Positions 1-7,082 are shown, counted from the first letter of the stretch. The stretch is 9,572 bases of DNA from Chlorobium sp. (GCA_028277225.1 JANQHB010000070.1:1-9572); one strand, 5' to 3'. Numbers and translations are program-made. Notes: generated by a model from the letters alone, not told the origin.

Positions 1-3000
1 GGGCGACATGGTGCTCAAGCACCTCACGGCGGTCATCAACGAACGGTGGCCCGAAGGCTCCGAGCCCGACCCGCTCACCCGTGAAGCGCTCGACCATGCC
101 GCCTATGCCCGCAGCCGTGAACGTGTCTATATCGGCAGGGACGACGCCTTCGCCCGGCTCAATGCCCATGCATCGGACACAACGGACCAGCCGCTCGTCA
201 TCCTCGGTGAATCGGGTTCGGGTAAATCCGCCCTCCTTGCCAACTGGATCGCGCGATACCGGAAAGAGCATCCCGACACCGTTGTGCTCGAACACTACAT
301 CGGCGCCACACCCGCAAGCGCCGACTGGGCATCCATGCTCAGGCGCATCATGGGCGAGTTCAAGCAACGTTTCGAGATCGATCAGGAGATCCCCGATCAG
401 CCGGATGCACTACGCAGTGCATTTCCGAACTGGCTTTCCATGGCCGCAGCAAAAGGAAAACTCATTCTACTCCTCGACGCACTCAATCAGTTCGAAGACC
501 GTGACGGTGCAACAGACCTCCTCTGGCTGCCACCGGTCATGCCGGAGAACGTACGCCTCTTTATCTCAACCCTGCCGGGCCGGGCACTCGACGTCATCGA
601 AGAACGGCAGTGGCCGACATTCACCGTCGAACCGCTGTCGGTCGACGAACGTAAAACGCTCATCGAAGAGTTCTTGCAGGACTACGGACGCTCCCTCAGC
701 AAGGAACGGGTCGATCGCATCGCCAACGCGCCCCAATCATCGAACCCGCTTTTTCTTCGGATTCTGCTCGACGAGCTGCGGCTCTTCGGGGTGCATGAAG
801 AACTCGAAGAGCGCATCGCCTACTACCTGAAAGCAGAGTCTCCCTACGACCTCTATGAAAAAGTGATCAACCGGTGGAAAAAAGACTATGAAGGCGATAC
901 CGATCTCGTCGGCGACGTTCTCTCGCTCTTGTGGGCGTCACGACGGGGACTGAGTGAAACGGAACTGCTCGACGCCCTCGGCGAAAACGGTGAACCGCTG
1001 CCGCAAGCCTTGTGGTCGCCCCTGTTTCTGGCCATGGATGACGCCCTGGTAAGTCGGGGTGGCCTCTTGACCTTTGCGCACGATTTCCTGCGCACGGCGG
1101 CACGGGATACCTATATCCCGAAAGAAGATCTGCAGCAACAGGCGCATCTCAGGCTGGCCGACTACTTCGAGCGACTGCCATCCGGACCGAGGCGGACAGA
1201 CGAGTTCCCCTGGCAACTGGCTGAGGGAAAGGCATGGCAACGTTTGTTTGATCTGCTGGCAGACCGACAGTTCTTTATTGAAGCAATCGATACGAATCCA
1301 TTTGAAGTGATGGCATATTGGACCCGGCTCGAAAACGGATCATCATTGAGGATGACTGAGGCTTATAAAGACCAGATTTGCCAGCCAGAAAAAGAGGAGG
1401 ACAAGGATTATCTCTTGAGGTTGGAATACTTATTGGATGAAACCGGTCATCTTGACGAAGCCTTTCATTTAGTATCAAAGTTAATCGACTATTACAGAGG
1501 TACTGGTGATCTGAGCAAACTACAAGGAGTCCTCTGCAATCAGGCTAAAATCTTGATCCAACGTGGCAAGTACAGTCAAGCTTTGCAACTCCTCAAAGAA
1601 CAAGAACGCTTATGCCGACAATTAAGTGACCTTAACTGCTTGCAGCTTAGCCTCGGTGGTCAGGCAGTGATCTTATCGCAGCTAGGGGAATTTAACAAGG
1701 CAATTGATCTCCATAAGATAGAGGAGCACATTTGTCGGCAACTGGGTGACCTCAGTTCCCTGCAAGCAAGCTTAGGCTCTCAAGGACAGATCTTTCAAGC
1801 ACACGGCAAACTCGACAAGGCAATACAACTCTATAAAGAACAAGAGCGCTTATGCCGGCAAATGGGCAATCTCGATGGCCTTCAAACAAGCCTCGGCAAC
1901 CAGGCAACAATTTTGTCTGCACAAGGCGAATTAGACAAGGCGATGCAGCTTCTCAAAGAACAAGAACACATTTGCAGACAGTTGAATAAACTCGCTATGC
2001 TGCAAAATTGCTTCGGTATTCAGGCGTCCATTTTTCAATCGCAAGGCGAATTAGACAAGGCGATGCAGCTTCTCAAAGAACAAGAACACATTTGCAGAAA
2101 AAAGAAATATCTCGATGGCTTACATAAAACTCTCCTCTCTCAATCTACAATCTTGTATAGATACGGTGAACTTGACAAGGCTATGCAACTCCTTATAGAA
2201 CATGAAAACATTTGCAAACAATTGAAGAGCTTTGATGGACTGCAAGCAAATCTCAACAACCGGGGATTGATTTTTCAAACACGCGGAGCTCTCGATCAGG
2301 CCATGGCTCTCCACAAGGACGCAGAGGATATTTGCAGACAATTAGATGTACCTATTGGTATTCAACAAAGCCTAGGTTCCCAAGCAAACATTTTAATGTT
2401 GCAAGGCGAACTTGACAAGGCTATTCAACTATATAAAGAACAGGAGCACATTTGTCGACAACTTAATAACCTCGATTCTCTACAGCTATGCCTTGGCAAC
2501 CAGGCAACAATCTTGTCTGCACAAGGCGAATTAGACAAGGCGATGCAGCTTCTCAAAGAACAAGAAAGTATTTGTAAGCAACTGGATAATCCATATGGCC
2601 TGCAGATTTGCCTCGGCAACCAGGCAAATATCTTCTCTGCACGCGGGGATCTTGACCGGGCCATGGAGCTCTACAAGGAACAGGAGCGCATCTGCCGACA
2701 ACTAGGCGACCTCCATGGCTTAGCAAGGAGCCTCGGCAACCAAGCAGTGATCTTAAAGAATCGCTACAAACTTTACCGAGCCATGGATCTTCAGAAGAAA
2801 TCAGAACGCATCTTCCGAGAACTGGGCGACCTCCATGGTCTTCAATCAAGCCTCCACAACCAAGCTATCATCTTCTCTACACGCGGTAAGCTTGACAAGG
2901 CTATGGAACTCCATAAGGAATCAGAACGCATCTGTAGACAATTGGGCAATATTGAAAGCATGGCACGCTCTTTAATGAGTCAAACATTGATCCTGGAGAA

Positions 3001-3184
3001 AAAGGGACGAATTGCAGAGGGTATAGCCTTAGCTGAAGAGTCTTATGGACTTGCCACCAAACATGGCTACACAGCTCTTGCGAGCCAGATCGAGAAGACA
3101 CTCAATTCGCTCCGTCAGTCTGGCAAAAAAAGGAGACCGTGGTGGAGCTTACTGAAGAAAAAAGAAAAACAGGAAAAAAAATAA
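1..3184 (+). CDS. STAND-type P-loop NTPase with C-terminal TPR-like repeat array (5' end outside window)
   Basis: This is probably a signal-transducing or scaffold ATPase of the nephrocystin-3-like class. The frame is open to the left edge, and the first in-window Met (nt 8) aligns within the conserved linker of DUF4062-NTPase-TPR proteins, so the true start and an N-terminal domain likely lie upstream. Residues are numbered from that Met. The 'YIGRDDAF' entry motif is at 41-48, Walker A GESGSGKS at 67-74, and Walker B LILLLDALNQ at 152-161 with Asp157. A sensor-like RLFISTLPG sits at 183-191, and NPLFLRILLDELR at 246-258 leads into a winged-helix/helical region to about 440. Tandem 40-residue TPR-like units run from 479 to about 1038, followed by a Lys-rich tail. 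The NTPase half is GC-rich and the repeat half AT-richer, suggesting a mosaic. The gene is convergent with a methyltransferase gene. The ligand and role are unknown; relation to antiviral STAND proteins is only possible. Confidence 0.88.
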   Translation, partial: GDMVLKHLTAVINERWPEGSEPDPLTREALDHAAYARSRERVYIGRDDAFARLNAHASDTTDQPLVILGESGSGKSALLANWIARYRKEHPDTVVLEHYIGATPASADWASMLRRIMGEFKQRFEIDQEIPDQPDALRSAFPNWLSMAAAKGKLILLLDALNQFEDRDGATDLLWLPPVMPENVRLFISTLPGRALDVIEERQWPTFTVEPLSVDERKTLIEEFLQDYGRSLSKERVDRIANAPQSSNPLFLRILLDELRLFGVHEELEERIAYYLKAESPYDLYEKVINRWKKDYEGDTDLVGDVLSLLWASRRGLSETELLDALGENGEPLPQALWSPLFLAMDDALVSRGGLLTFAHDFLRTAARDTYIPKEDLQQQAHLRLADYFERLPSGPRRTDEFPWQLAEGKAWQRLFDLLADRQFFIEAIDTNPFEVMAYWTRLENGSSLRMTEAYKDQICQPEKEEDKDYLLRLEYLLDETGHLDEAFHLVSKLIDYYRGTGDLSKLQGVLCNQAKILIQRGKYSQALQLLKEQERLCRQLSDLNCLQLSLGGQAVILSQLGEFNKAIDLHKIEEHICRQLGDLSSLQASLGSQGQIFQAHGKLDKAIQLYKEQERLCRQMGNLDGLQTSLGNQATILSAQGELDKAMQLLKEQEHICRQLNKLAMLQNCFGIQASIFQSQGELDKAMQLLKEQEHICRKKKYLDGLHKTLLSQSTILYRYGELDKAMQLLIEHENICKQLKSFDGLQANLNNRGLIFQTRGALDQAMALHKDAEDICRQLDVPIGIQQSLGSQANILMLQGELDKAIQLYKEQEHICRQLNNLDSLQLCLGNQATILSAQGELDKAMQLLKEQESICKQLDNPYGLQICLGNQANIFSARGDLDRAMELYKEQERICRQLGDLHGLARSLGNQAVILKNRYKLYRAMDLQKKSERIFRELGDLHGLQSSLHNQAIIFSTRGKLDKAMELHKESERICRQLGNIESMARSLMSQTLILEKKGRIAEGIALAEESYGLATKHGYTALASQIEKTLNSLRQSGKKRRPWWSLLKKKEKQEKK
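1442..3121 (+). repeat. Tandem 120-bp repeats encoding 40-residue TPR-like units
   Basis: Thirteen full units plus a degenerate fourteenth follow one another with no insertion or deletion, each exactly 120 bp. The unit consensus is roughly G-x-L-D-x-A-M-x-L-x-K-E-x-E-x-I-C, then R-Q-L-x-D-L-x-G-L-Q, then S-L-G-N-Q-A-x-I. The 40-residue length, longer than the canonical 34-residue TPR, resembles Pins/LGN-type TPRs. Several units are nearly identical in DNA: 1922-1978 equals 2042-2098 over 57 nt, and 1895-1966 matches 2495-2566 over 72 nt with one mismatch. This points to recent duplication or gene conversion inside the gene. Confidence 0.9.
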
Positions 3185-3240
3185 AATACAAGGAAAGATA
3201 TTACTTTTATACAGCTCCTAAGCGTGGCTGAACAACACCC

Positions 3241-3873
3241 TCACCCCCCTTTCCTCGCATACATCTCCCACGCAGCCGATCCCTTCTCCGGTTCGAGTTC
3301 GCCTCTGCCGGTATAGTGCTCCAGAATCTCTATCGCGGCATCACGGAAAAGCCCGCGCAGTTCATTTTCGCTGAAAAAGTGGTGCGGGATGTGCCCGTCC
3401 AGAGCGTCTGTGTCAATCCTCGTTCCGGGCTCGATTTCTCGTCCAGTCAGGCTCTTCGGGTGTTCGGTCGAAGCGACGATCAGGTGCAGAAAACCGCCGG
3501 GTCGCAGAACGCGCAGCATTTCTTCGGCCGCTTTTTTCGCATCGGCAGCCATGCCGTGCTGTATGACATGGTTGCAGATGATCGCGTCGAAAAATTCCGA
3601 TGCATACGGGAGCGAGGTCATGTCGCACTGCCGGAAACCCCCTTCTTCGATCAGTCCGGAAACAACACTCAGCGCCTCCTCTGAAACATCGCACCCGTAA
3701 ACCTCGAAACCCGCGTCGACAAGCAGCGTCGTATGCCGACCTGTTCCGCATCCCAGGTCGAGCACCCGGGATGCCCCCTCCTCCCTGAACCGGGAAACAG
3801 CACGCACCACTCGGGGCGAAGGGGTCGTCTGCATGACTCCCCGGGATTCATAGATTGTATTCCAGTCTTTCAT
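3241..3873 (-). CDS. Class I SAM-dependent methyltransferase (methyltransferase type 11-like)
   Basis: This is a soluble 210-residue Rossmann-fold methyltransferase that transfers a methyl group from S-adenosylmethionine; the acceptor cannot be told from sequence. The N-terminus starts with the KDWNTIYE segment seen in many small methyltransferases. Motif I, VLDLGCGTGRHT, is at 37-48. The acidic end of strand 2 is at 61-64 (CDVS), the motif-III region FFDAIICNHVIQH at 94-106, and the RPGG turn at 124-127. The length is normal for a stand-alone domain with a short C-terminal cap. The ATG at 3873 is the first sensible start, but no clear Shine-Dalgarno sequence precedes it. It converges with the STAND NTPase gene, leaving 56 bp between them, and lies downstream of the antitoxin in the same orientation after a 167-bp gap. 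I see no functional link to either neighbour. Confidence 0.9.
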   Translation of the reverse strand: MKDWNTIYESRGVMQTTPSPRVVRAVSRFREEGASRVLDLGCGTGRHTTLLVDAGFEVYGCDVSEEALSVVSGLIEEGGFRQCDMTSLPYASEFFDAIICNHVIQHGMAADAKKAAEEMLRVLRPGGFLHLIVASTEHPKSLTGREIEPGTRIDTDALDGHIPHHFFSENELRGLFRDAAIEILEHYTGRGELEPEKGSAAWEMYARKGG

Positions 3874-3958
3874 CAGGTAAAAAACTTACATGAATCAATA
3901 ACACACCCTGTCACCAGGAGTAACAAACCAACAGCCTTGCCAAAATCAATTGCTCTCC

Positions 3959-3980
3959 TCTCCTTCAAGCATGAAGGAGA
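3959..3980. other. Perfect 9-bp stem-loop in the spacer between antitoxin and methyltransferase genes
   Basis: TCTCCTTCA and TGAAGGAGA are exact reverse complements around the 4-nt loop AGCA. No T-run follows on either strand, so it is not a typical intrinsic terminator. It could fold in the 3' part of an antitoxin transcript, or be a protein site before the methyltransferase gene. The rest of 3874-4040 shows no gene. Confidence 0.5.
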
Positions 3981-4040
3981 ATCCGGATTACTGGAGGACA
4001 ACATTCTGATAGTGTTCAAATACCTGAAACGGCTAATCTC

Positions 4041-4328
4041 TTACTCATTTAAAATAGTCAATATCGTATCGGGGGACTTCCTGACCAGATTGAGCAAAAC
4101 AAGCGCGGGCCCTTGAGGATTGCGGTCGCCGCGCTCCCAGTGTCTTAATGTGGCCACACTGATACCAAATGCTGCGGCAAACTCATCTTGTGTCAAATGG
4201 GTCTTTTGCCGGATGTTTTTCACGTTGACCGGTTCAGGATTATAGACTCTGACACGAACTTTTTTCCCCTGTGAATATTCGACAGCTTCTTCCAGTCCTT
4301 TTTTTATACTCTCAAATGTATCAGTCAT
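4041..4328 (-). CDS. XRE/NadS-like antitoxin of a HigBA/RelBE-type toxin-antitoxin pair
   Basis: This is a 95-residue DNA-binding protein of the NadS/YiaG-like helix-turn-helix group. Such proteins neutralise RelE/HigB-family toxins and repress their own operon. A short N-terminal segment (about 1-33) precedes the helix-turn-helix at about 36-71, which includes TQDEFAAAFGISVATLRHWE (46-65) and the RGDRNP turn. The tail PALVLLNLVRKSPDTILTIL is typical of this family. The ATG at 4328 follows GGGAG with good spacing, and this ribosome site lies inside the end of the toxin gene. The start overlaps the toxin stop by 8 bp (ATGACTGA), so translation would normally be coupled to that of the toxin. 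The gene looks intact while its toxin partner carries an in-frame stop, so it may now act only as a repressor, or guard against related toxins (inference). Confidence 0.9.
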   Translation of the reverse strand: MTDTFESIKKGLEEAVEYSQGKKVRVRVYNPEPVNVKNIRQKTHLTQDEFAAAFGISVATLRHWERGDRNPQGPALVLLNLVRKSPDTILTILNE

Positions 4329-4665
4329 TCTTTCTCCCGTAGTTTTGTACCAGCATTTTTGTCAATCCTGCCAGTTCATTCCGCTCGGCTTTTGACAGAT
4401 TTTCCTTCTCATTTTTGCCAAACGCTGTCAAAAGAAAAAGAGGCATTGCCGGACTATGATAAAAATATATGGTTCGGGTGCTTCCGCTTTTTCCTTTGTT
4501 ACCTGTCGCCCATCAAATCTTACGAATACCCCTGGTTCCCTGGATGAGGACACCTGCTGTGGGGTGAGTCGCTAAAAACGAAAGCAGATGCTCATGCTCT
4601 TCAGCGCTCAATAACTTTTCCGATTTACGGATGAATTCAGGCAGTTCGACAATGGTGATGTTCAT
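4321..4665 (-). pseudogene. RelE/HigB-like toxin gene interrupted by an in-frame TGA
   Basis: Read on the minus strand from ATG 4665, this frame encodes a RelE/HigB-like (COG4737-type) mRNA interferase, the usual partner of the downstream antitoxin. The N-terminus reads MNITIVELPEFIRKSEKLLS, followed by HPTAGVLIQGTRGIRKI. A stop, TGA at 4513-4515, replaces codon 51. The same frame then continues as WATGNKGKSGSTRTIYFYH, PMPLFLLTAFGKNEKENLSK and AERNELAGLTKMLVQNYG to the TGA at 4321, giving 114 codons, a normal length. Family members usually carry Arg in the RK(L/I)RWA motif, so a single CGA-to-TGA transition explains the break. The truncated 50-residue product would lack the catalytic core. 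An in-frame stop lies directly upstream of the ATG, which fixes the start. No good Shine-Dalgarno sequence is seen close to it. Sequencing error or read-through remain possible. Confidence 0.85.
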
Positions 4666-4674
4666 GCATCAATA

Positions 4675-4689
4675 TAATCCAATGGATTA
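4675..4689. promoter_or_regulatory. Candidate antitoxin operator: 15-bp perfect dyad before the toxin start
   Basis: TAATCCA and TGGATTA flank a single central A, giving a perfect palindrome whose near edge is 9 bp from the toxin ATG. Antitoxins of the XRE/HigA group bind such palindromes to repress their own operon, so this is the natural operator candidate. The assignment rests on symmetry and position only. A GGAGG on the minus strand (4690-4694) abuts it but is too far from the ATG to serve as its ribosome site. Confidence 0.5.
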
Positions 4690-4718
4690 CCTCCGCAAAT
4701 AATTCCAAACCACCTGCC

Positions 4719-4922
4719 TCAATAAGGTCCGAGTTTCCGATGCAAGATATCGACAACCGCCTGCCAGATTTCCAGCGGATCATGCTCCACCCAGCCTTCC
4801 TGCGGATACATCTGCTTCAGTTCCCGATAGCTGTCACCAATGACACAACCCCCGGCATCGTACAGAACCGATCTCGTTCCTGTTGTCCCCTGGTCTATGG
4901 CCAGAACAGTATCGGCTTTCAT
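4719..4922 (-). pseudogene. glpK: Glycerol kinase (FGGY family) N-terminal fragment
   Basis: The first 60 residues match the start of glycerol kinase, which phosphorylates glycerol to glycerol-3-phosphate. AIDQGTTGTRSVLYD is the FGGY nucleotide-binding phosphate-1 loop, and MYPQEGWVEHDPLEIW is the conserved glycerol-binding region (Trp, Glu, His, Asp). Family members are about 500 residues long. Here the frame continues as HRKLGPY and stops at residue 67, so the FGGY core and the whole C-terminal ATPase lobe are missing. Everything after about nt 4742 is unrelated, and the toxin gene follows 53 bp after the stop. This looks like a deletion or insertion junction. The ATG overlaps the stop of the upstream cysteine-rich gene (ATGA), suggesting the two were once translationally coupled. 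The remaining product is not expected to be active. Confidence 0.82.
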
Positions 4923-5140
4923 AGCAGCTTGCCCGCTTCAGCCTTTTTTATCATTGTTTCAAGACAGTTCCTGCAGAGACACGATTGGTAATGTATTGCC
5001 AGGTACTCCCTCACATCCGGCGGAAGGTTTATCGAGGAGCACCAGCATTCCTCCGACATCCTGCATTCAAAGAGCGTCCCGCAAGCCGGACAGATTTCCA
5101 TGCAGCCTTGTTTTGTAGTATGACAATCTGAATGTTCCAT
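4919..5140 (-). CDS. Cysteine-rich CWC family small protein
   Basis: This is a 73-residue soluble protein with the Cys pattern of the Cys_rich_CWC family. The motif ICPACGTLFECRMSEECWC is followed by the LPPDVREYLA linker and CLCRNCLE near the C-terminus. The paired Cys residues suggest metal (probably zinc) binding; the family's function is unknown. I chose the ATG at 5140 because it gives the usual family length. The frame is open to an earlier ATG at 5194, but the 18 extra residues look unlike the family and would overlap the dyad at 5180-5210. No strong ribosome site precedes either start. The gene overlaps the truncated glycerol kinase start by ATGA and is divergent from aroK. Confidence 0.75.
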   Translation of the reverse strand: MEHSDCHTTKQGCMEICPACGTLFECRMSEECWCSSINLPPDVREYLAIHYQSCLCRNCLETMIKKAEAGKLL

Positions 5141-5179
5141 GATGATGTTCTTGTCATAATGTAGTTGACCGCTAATCAT

Positions 5180-5210
5180 CTCAATATAGAGCACCTAAGG
5201 ATATATTGAG
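5180..5210. promoter_or_regulatory. 9-bp inverted repeat in the spacer between the CWC gene and aroK
   Basis: CTCAATATA (5180-5188) and TATATTGAG (5202-5210) are exact reverse complements separated by 13 bp. They lie in the spacer between the divergent CWC gene and aroK, and an operator is plausible. The sub-motif TATTGAGTA at 5204-5212 recurs at 5259-5267, 55 bp away and on the same strand. A loose sigma-70-like pair, TTGAGT (5207-5212) and TGTATT (5230-5235) with 17-bp spacing, points toward aroK. All of this is pattern-based. Confidence 0.35.
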
Positions 5211-5313
5211 TATATTCCGCCCGTATTTTGTATTGGAGGTTAGAGCAGAAAGTATTTTTATTGAGTAAAGTACGAGTTAACTGCAGCTTGACAGAGCAAG
5301 AACCGATCGTTAC

Positions 5314-5913
5314 ATGAAGGAGCCGTCGCTAATATTTCTTACCGGGTTCAGCGGATCGGGAAAATCAACCATCGGACCGTTGCTGGCCAACTCTCTGGGT
5401 TACGATTTTATCGACCTTGACAGGGAGATCGAACTGACTGCCGGTAAATCGATCAACAGGATATTTGCCGAAGAGGGTGAATCGCATTTCAGAAATCTTG
5501 AACTGCAAACACTCGAAACCGTTGCGGGTAAAAAAGACATTGTTGTGTCGCTCGGCGGCGGCGTCCTGCAGAACGACCGCTGTTTCTCACTGATCATCTC
5601 TTCGGGAACGCTGGTGTACCTTCGATCGCATCCTGATGCTCTTGCAAAAAGGCTGAGTAACAAAACCGACCGGCCTTTGATGAAAGGGGAAAACGGAGAA
5701 CGATTGACACGCGAAGAGATCGAAGAAAAAATCATCGCGCTGCTTGCAGTCCGTGAACCCCGCTATAAAAAGGCCCGGATCATCGTCGAAACGGATAACA
5801 AGAGAATCGGCTCGACGGTAGAGGAGTTGACCAGAAAAATCGAACGCTACATCCGCAGGTTCAATAACCGCCGTTTTTCCCAAACAAACACAAAGCCTAC
5901 AAAAAGTGAGTGA
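5314..5913 (+). CDS. aroK: Shikimate kinase
   Basis: This cytosolic enzyme uses ATP to phosphorylate shikimate to shikimate-3-phosphate, the fifth step of the route to chorismate and the aromatic amino acids. Walker A GFSGSGKST is at 11-19. The shikimate- and Mg-binding FIDLD is at 32-36 (Asp34, Asp36), FRNLE at 59-63 carries the substrate Arg60, and LGGGV is at 80-84. The lid motif DRPL is at 119-122 with Arg120, and REPRY is at 147-151. At 199 residues it is slightly longer than the usual 165-190, because of a basic, polar C-terminal tail after about residue 175. The ATG at 5314 leaves only four residues before the first beta strand; no good Shine-Dalgarno sequence is visible. The stop overlaps the aroB start by 8 bp, so the two genes form an operon. 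Confidence 0.95.
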   Translation: MKEPSLIFLTGFSGSGKSTIGPLLANSLGYDFIDLDREIELTAGKSINRIFAEEGESHFRNLELQTLETVAGKKDIVVSLGGGVLQNDRCFSLIISSGTLVYLRSHPDALAKRLSNKTDRPLMKGENGERLTREEIEEKIIALLAVREPRYKKARIIVETDNKRIGSTVEELTRKIERYIRRFNNRRFSQTNTKPTKSE

Positions 5914-6985
5914 AATAATCGTCAGTACACCTGTTCGCGATCGCTTCGAAGAACTGTACCAGAAACACCATCTTGCAAAAAAAACTGTCGCTCTGTTCGA
6001 TGAAAACACCAGGGAACTGTTCGGGAACGAAATTCTCGATGCACTGAAACATCAGAATTTTTCTGTTTTTGAACTGGTCGTGCCCGCAAGAGAAACATCG
6101 AAGAGTTTCCGGACGGCACACCGTCTCTACACAGAGCTTATCGAAGCCGATATAGACCGGAGCTGGAACCTTCTTGCTGTCGGCGGCGGTGTCGTCGGAG
6201 ACCTTGGCGGCTATATTGCAGCAAGCTATTACCGGGGCATACCAGTCATACAGCTTCCGACAACCCTTCTTGCGATGACGGACAGTTCCATCGGCGGAAA
6301 GGTTGCCATCAATCATCCTCTCGGCAAAAACCTCATAGGTTTTTTTCACATGCCGGAACTGGTGCTGATCGATCCGGCATATCTCAAAACGCTCCCTGAA
6401 CGCGAAGTTTACGCGGGCATGGCTGAAGTGGTTAAATACGGCTTCATTGCCGATGCCGGATTTCTCGACTATATCGACAGGTATTTCCAGGACATCGTGG
6501 CCGTCAAGGACCCATTCGTATCGGAGGCAGTAAAAAGAAGCGCCGCCATCAAGGCTGATGTCGTAGAAAAAGATTTCAGGGAACAGAGCGGACTGCGGGC
6601 AACACTCAACTTCGGCCACACGTTTGCACATGGGCTCGAAAAACTGGCCGACTACCGCCACATCCGCCATGGTGAAGCCGTCGCCCTGGGAATGGTCTGT
6701 GCGCTTCACCTTTCCAGAAGGCTCAAAACGATCAGCGATGACGAGTTGGAACAGGGCCTTGCCATCCTGAACAAGTTCCGGTTGAGCAAACGAATGGTGC
6801 AAAAACGCTTCAAGGACATACCGGCACAGGACCTGCTTGAAAGCATGCACTCCGACAAGAAAAAAGTCGACAAACAACTGCGCTTTGTCCTCCTCGAAAA
6901 GCTTGGCAAGGCATACCTCCATCAAGAACCGATAAAAAGCGACATCGTTCTGGCAGCAATCGAGGATGCGAAGGGGAGGTGTTGA
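5906..6985 (+). CDS. aroB: 3-dehydroquinate synthase
   Basis: AroB converts DAHP to 3-dehydroquinate, the second step of the shikimate pathway, using NAD and a divalent metal. The NAD-binding GGGVVGDLGGY is at 93-103, and PTTLLAMTDSSIGGKVAINH at 118-137 is followed by GKNLIG. GMAEVVKYG at 171-179 holds metal ligand Glu174, NFGHTFAH at 235-242 holds His238, and HGEAVALGM at 255-263 holds His255. The length of 359 is normal for the family. Translation starts at GTG 5906, inside the end of aroK (8-bp overlap), the only start that preserves the N-terminal strand SEIIVSTPV; coupling to aroK is therefore likely. The gene converges on coaX across a repeat-filled spacer. All key residues are present and I see no anomaly. 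Confidence 0.96.
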   Translation: MSEIIVSTPVRDRFEELYQKHHLAKKTVALFDENTRELFGNEILDALKHQNFSVFELVVPARETSKSFRTAHRLYTELIEADIDRSWNLLAVGGGVVGDLGGYIAASYYRGIPVIQLPTTLLAMTDSSIGGKVAINHPLGKNLIGFFHMPELVLIDPAYLKTLPEREVYAGMAEVVKYGFIADAGFLDYIDRYFQDIVAVKDPFVSEAVKRSAAIKADVVEKDFREQSGLRATLNFGHTFAHGLEKLADYRHIRHGEAVALGMVCALHLSRRLKTISDDELEQGLAILNKFRLSKRMVQKRFKDIPAQDLLESMHSDKKKVDKQLRFVLLEKLGKAYLHQEPIKSDIVLAAIEDAKGRC

Positions 6986-7082
6986 ACTGTTGAGTTGTTC
7001 GGTATTGGGTAATCGGTATTCGGAGAGAATGCTTGTTTTTTTAAGATGTAACGTTAGTGGACAGATTGGAAGGAGTTATATG

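Noticed and set aside
81..830. 249-codon open frame overlapping the NTPase in another frame
   Set aside because: It is Ser/Arg/Pro-rich with no motif and wholly inside the P-loop NTPase coding region.
1442..3121. CRISPR array or non-coding satellite as the source of the regular 120-bp repeats
   Set aside because: The period is too long and the repeats are continuous without spacers. They stay in frame, encode amphipathic TPR-like helices, and vary mostly in ways that preserve the protein pattern.
3733..4116. Plus-strand open frame across the methyltransferase start and the antitoxin end
   Set aside because: It is antisense to two supported genes at both ends, and the translation has no family features.
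4513..4515. Selenocysteine or programmed read-through at the toxin TGA
   Set aside because: The expected residue there is Arg, not Cys. No obvious SECIS-like hairpin follows directly, so a plain nonsense mutation is simpler.
5897..6925. Long open frame on the strand opposite aroB (342 codons)
   Set aside because: It is antisense to a clearly real aroB with all catalytic motifs. Its translation is Phe/Cys-rich and shows no recognisable domain, so it is a codon-bias shadow.
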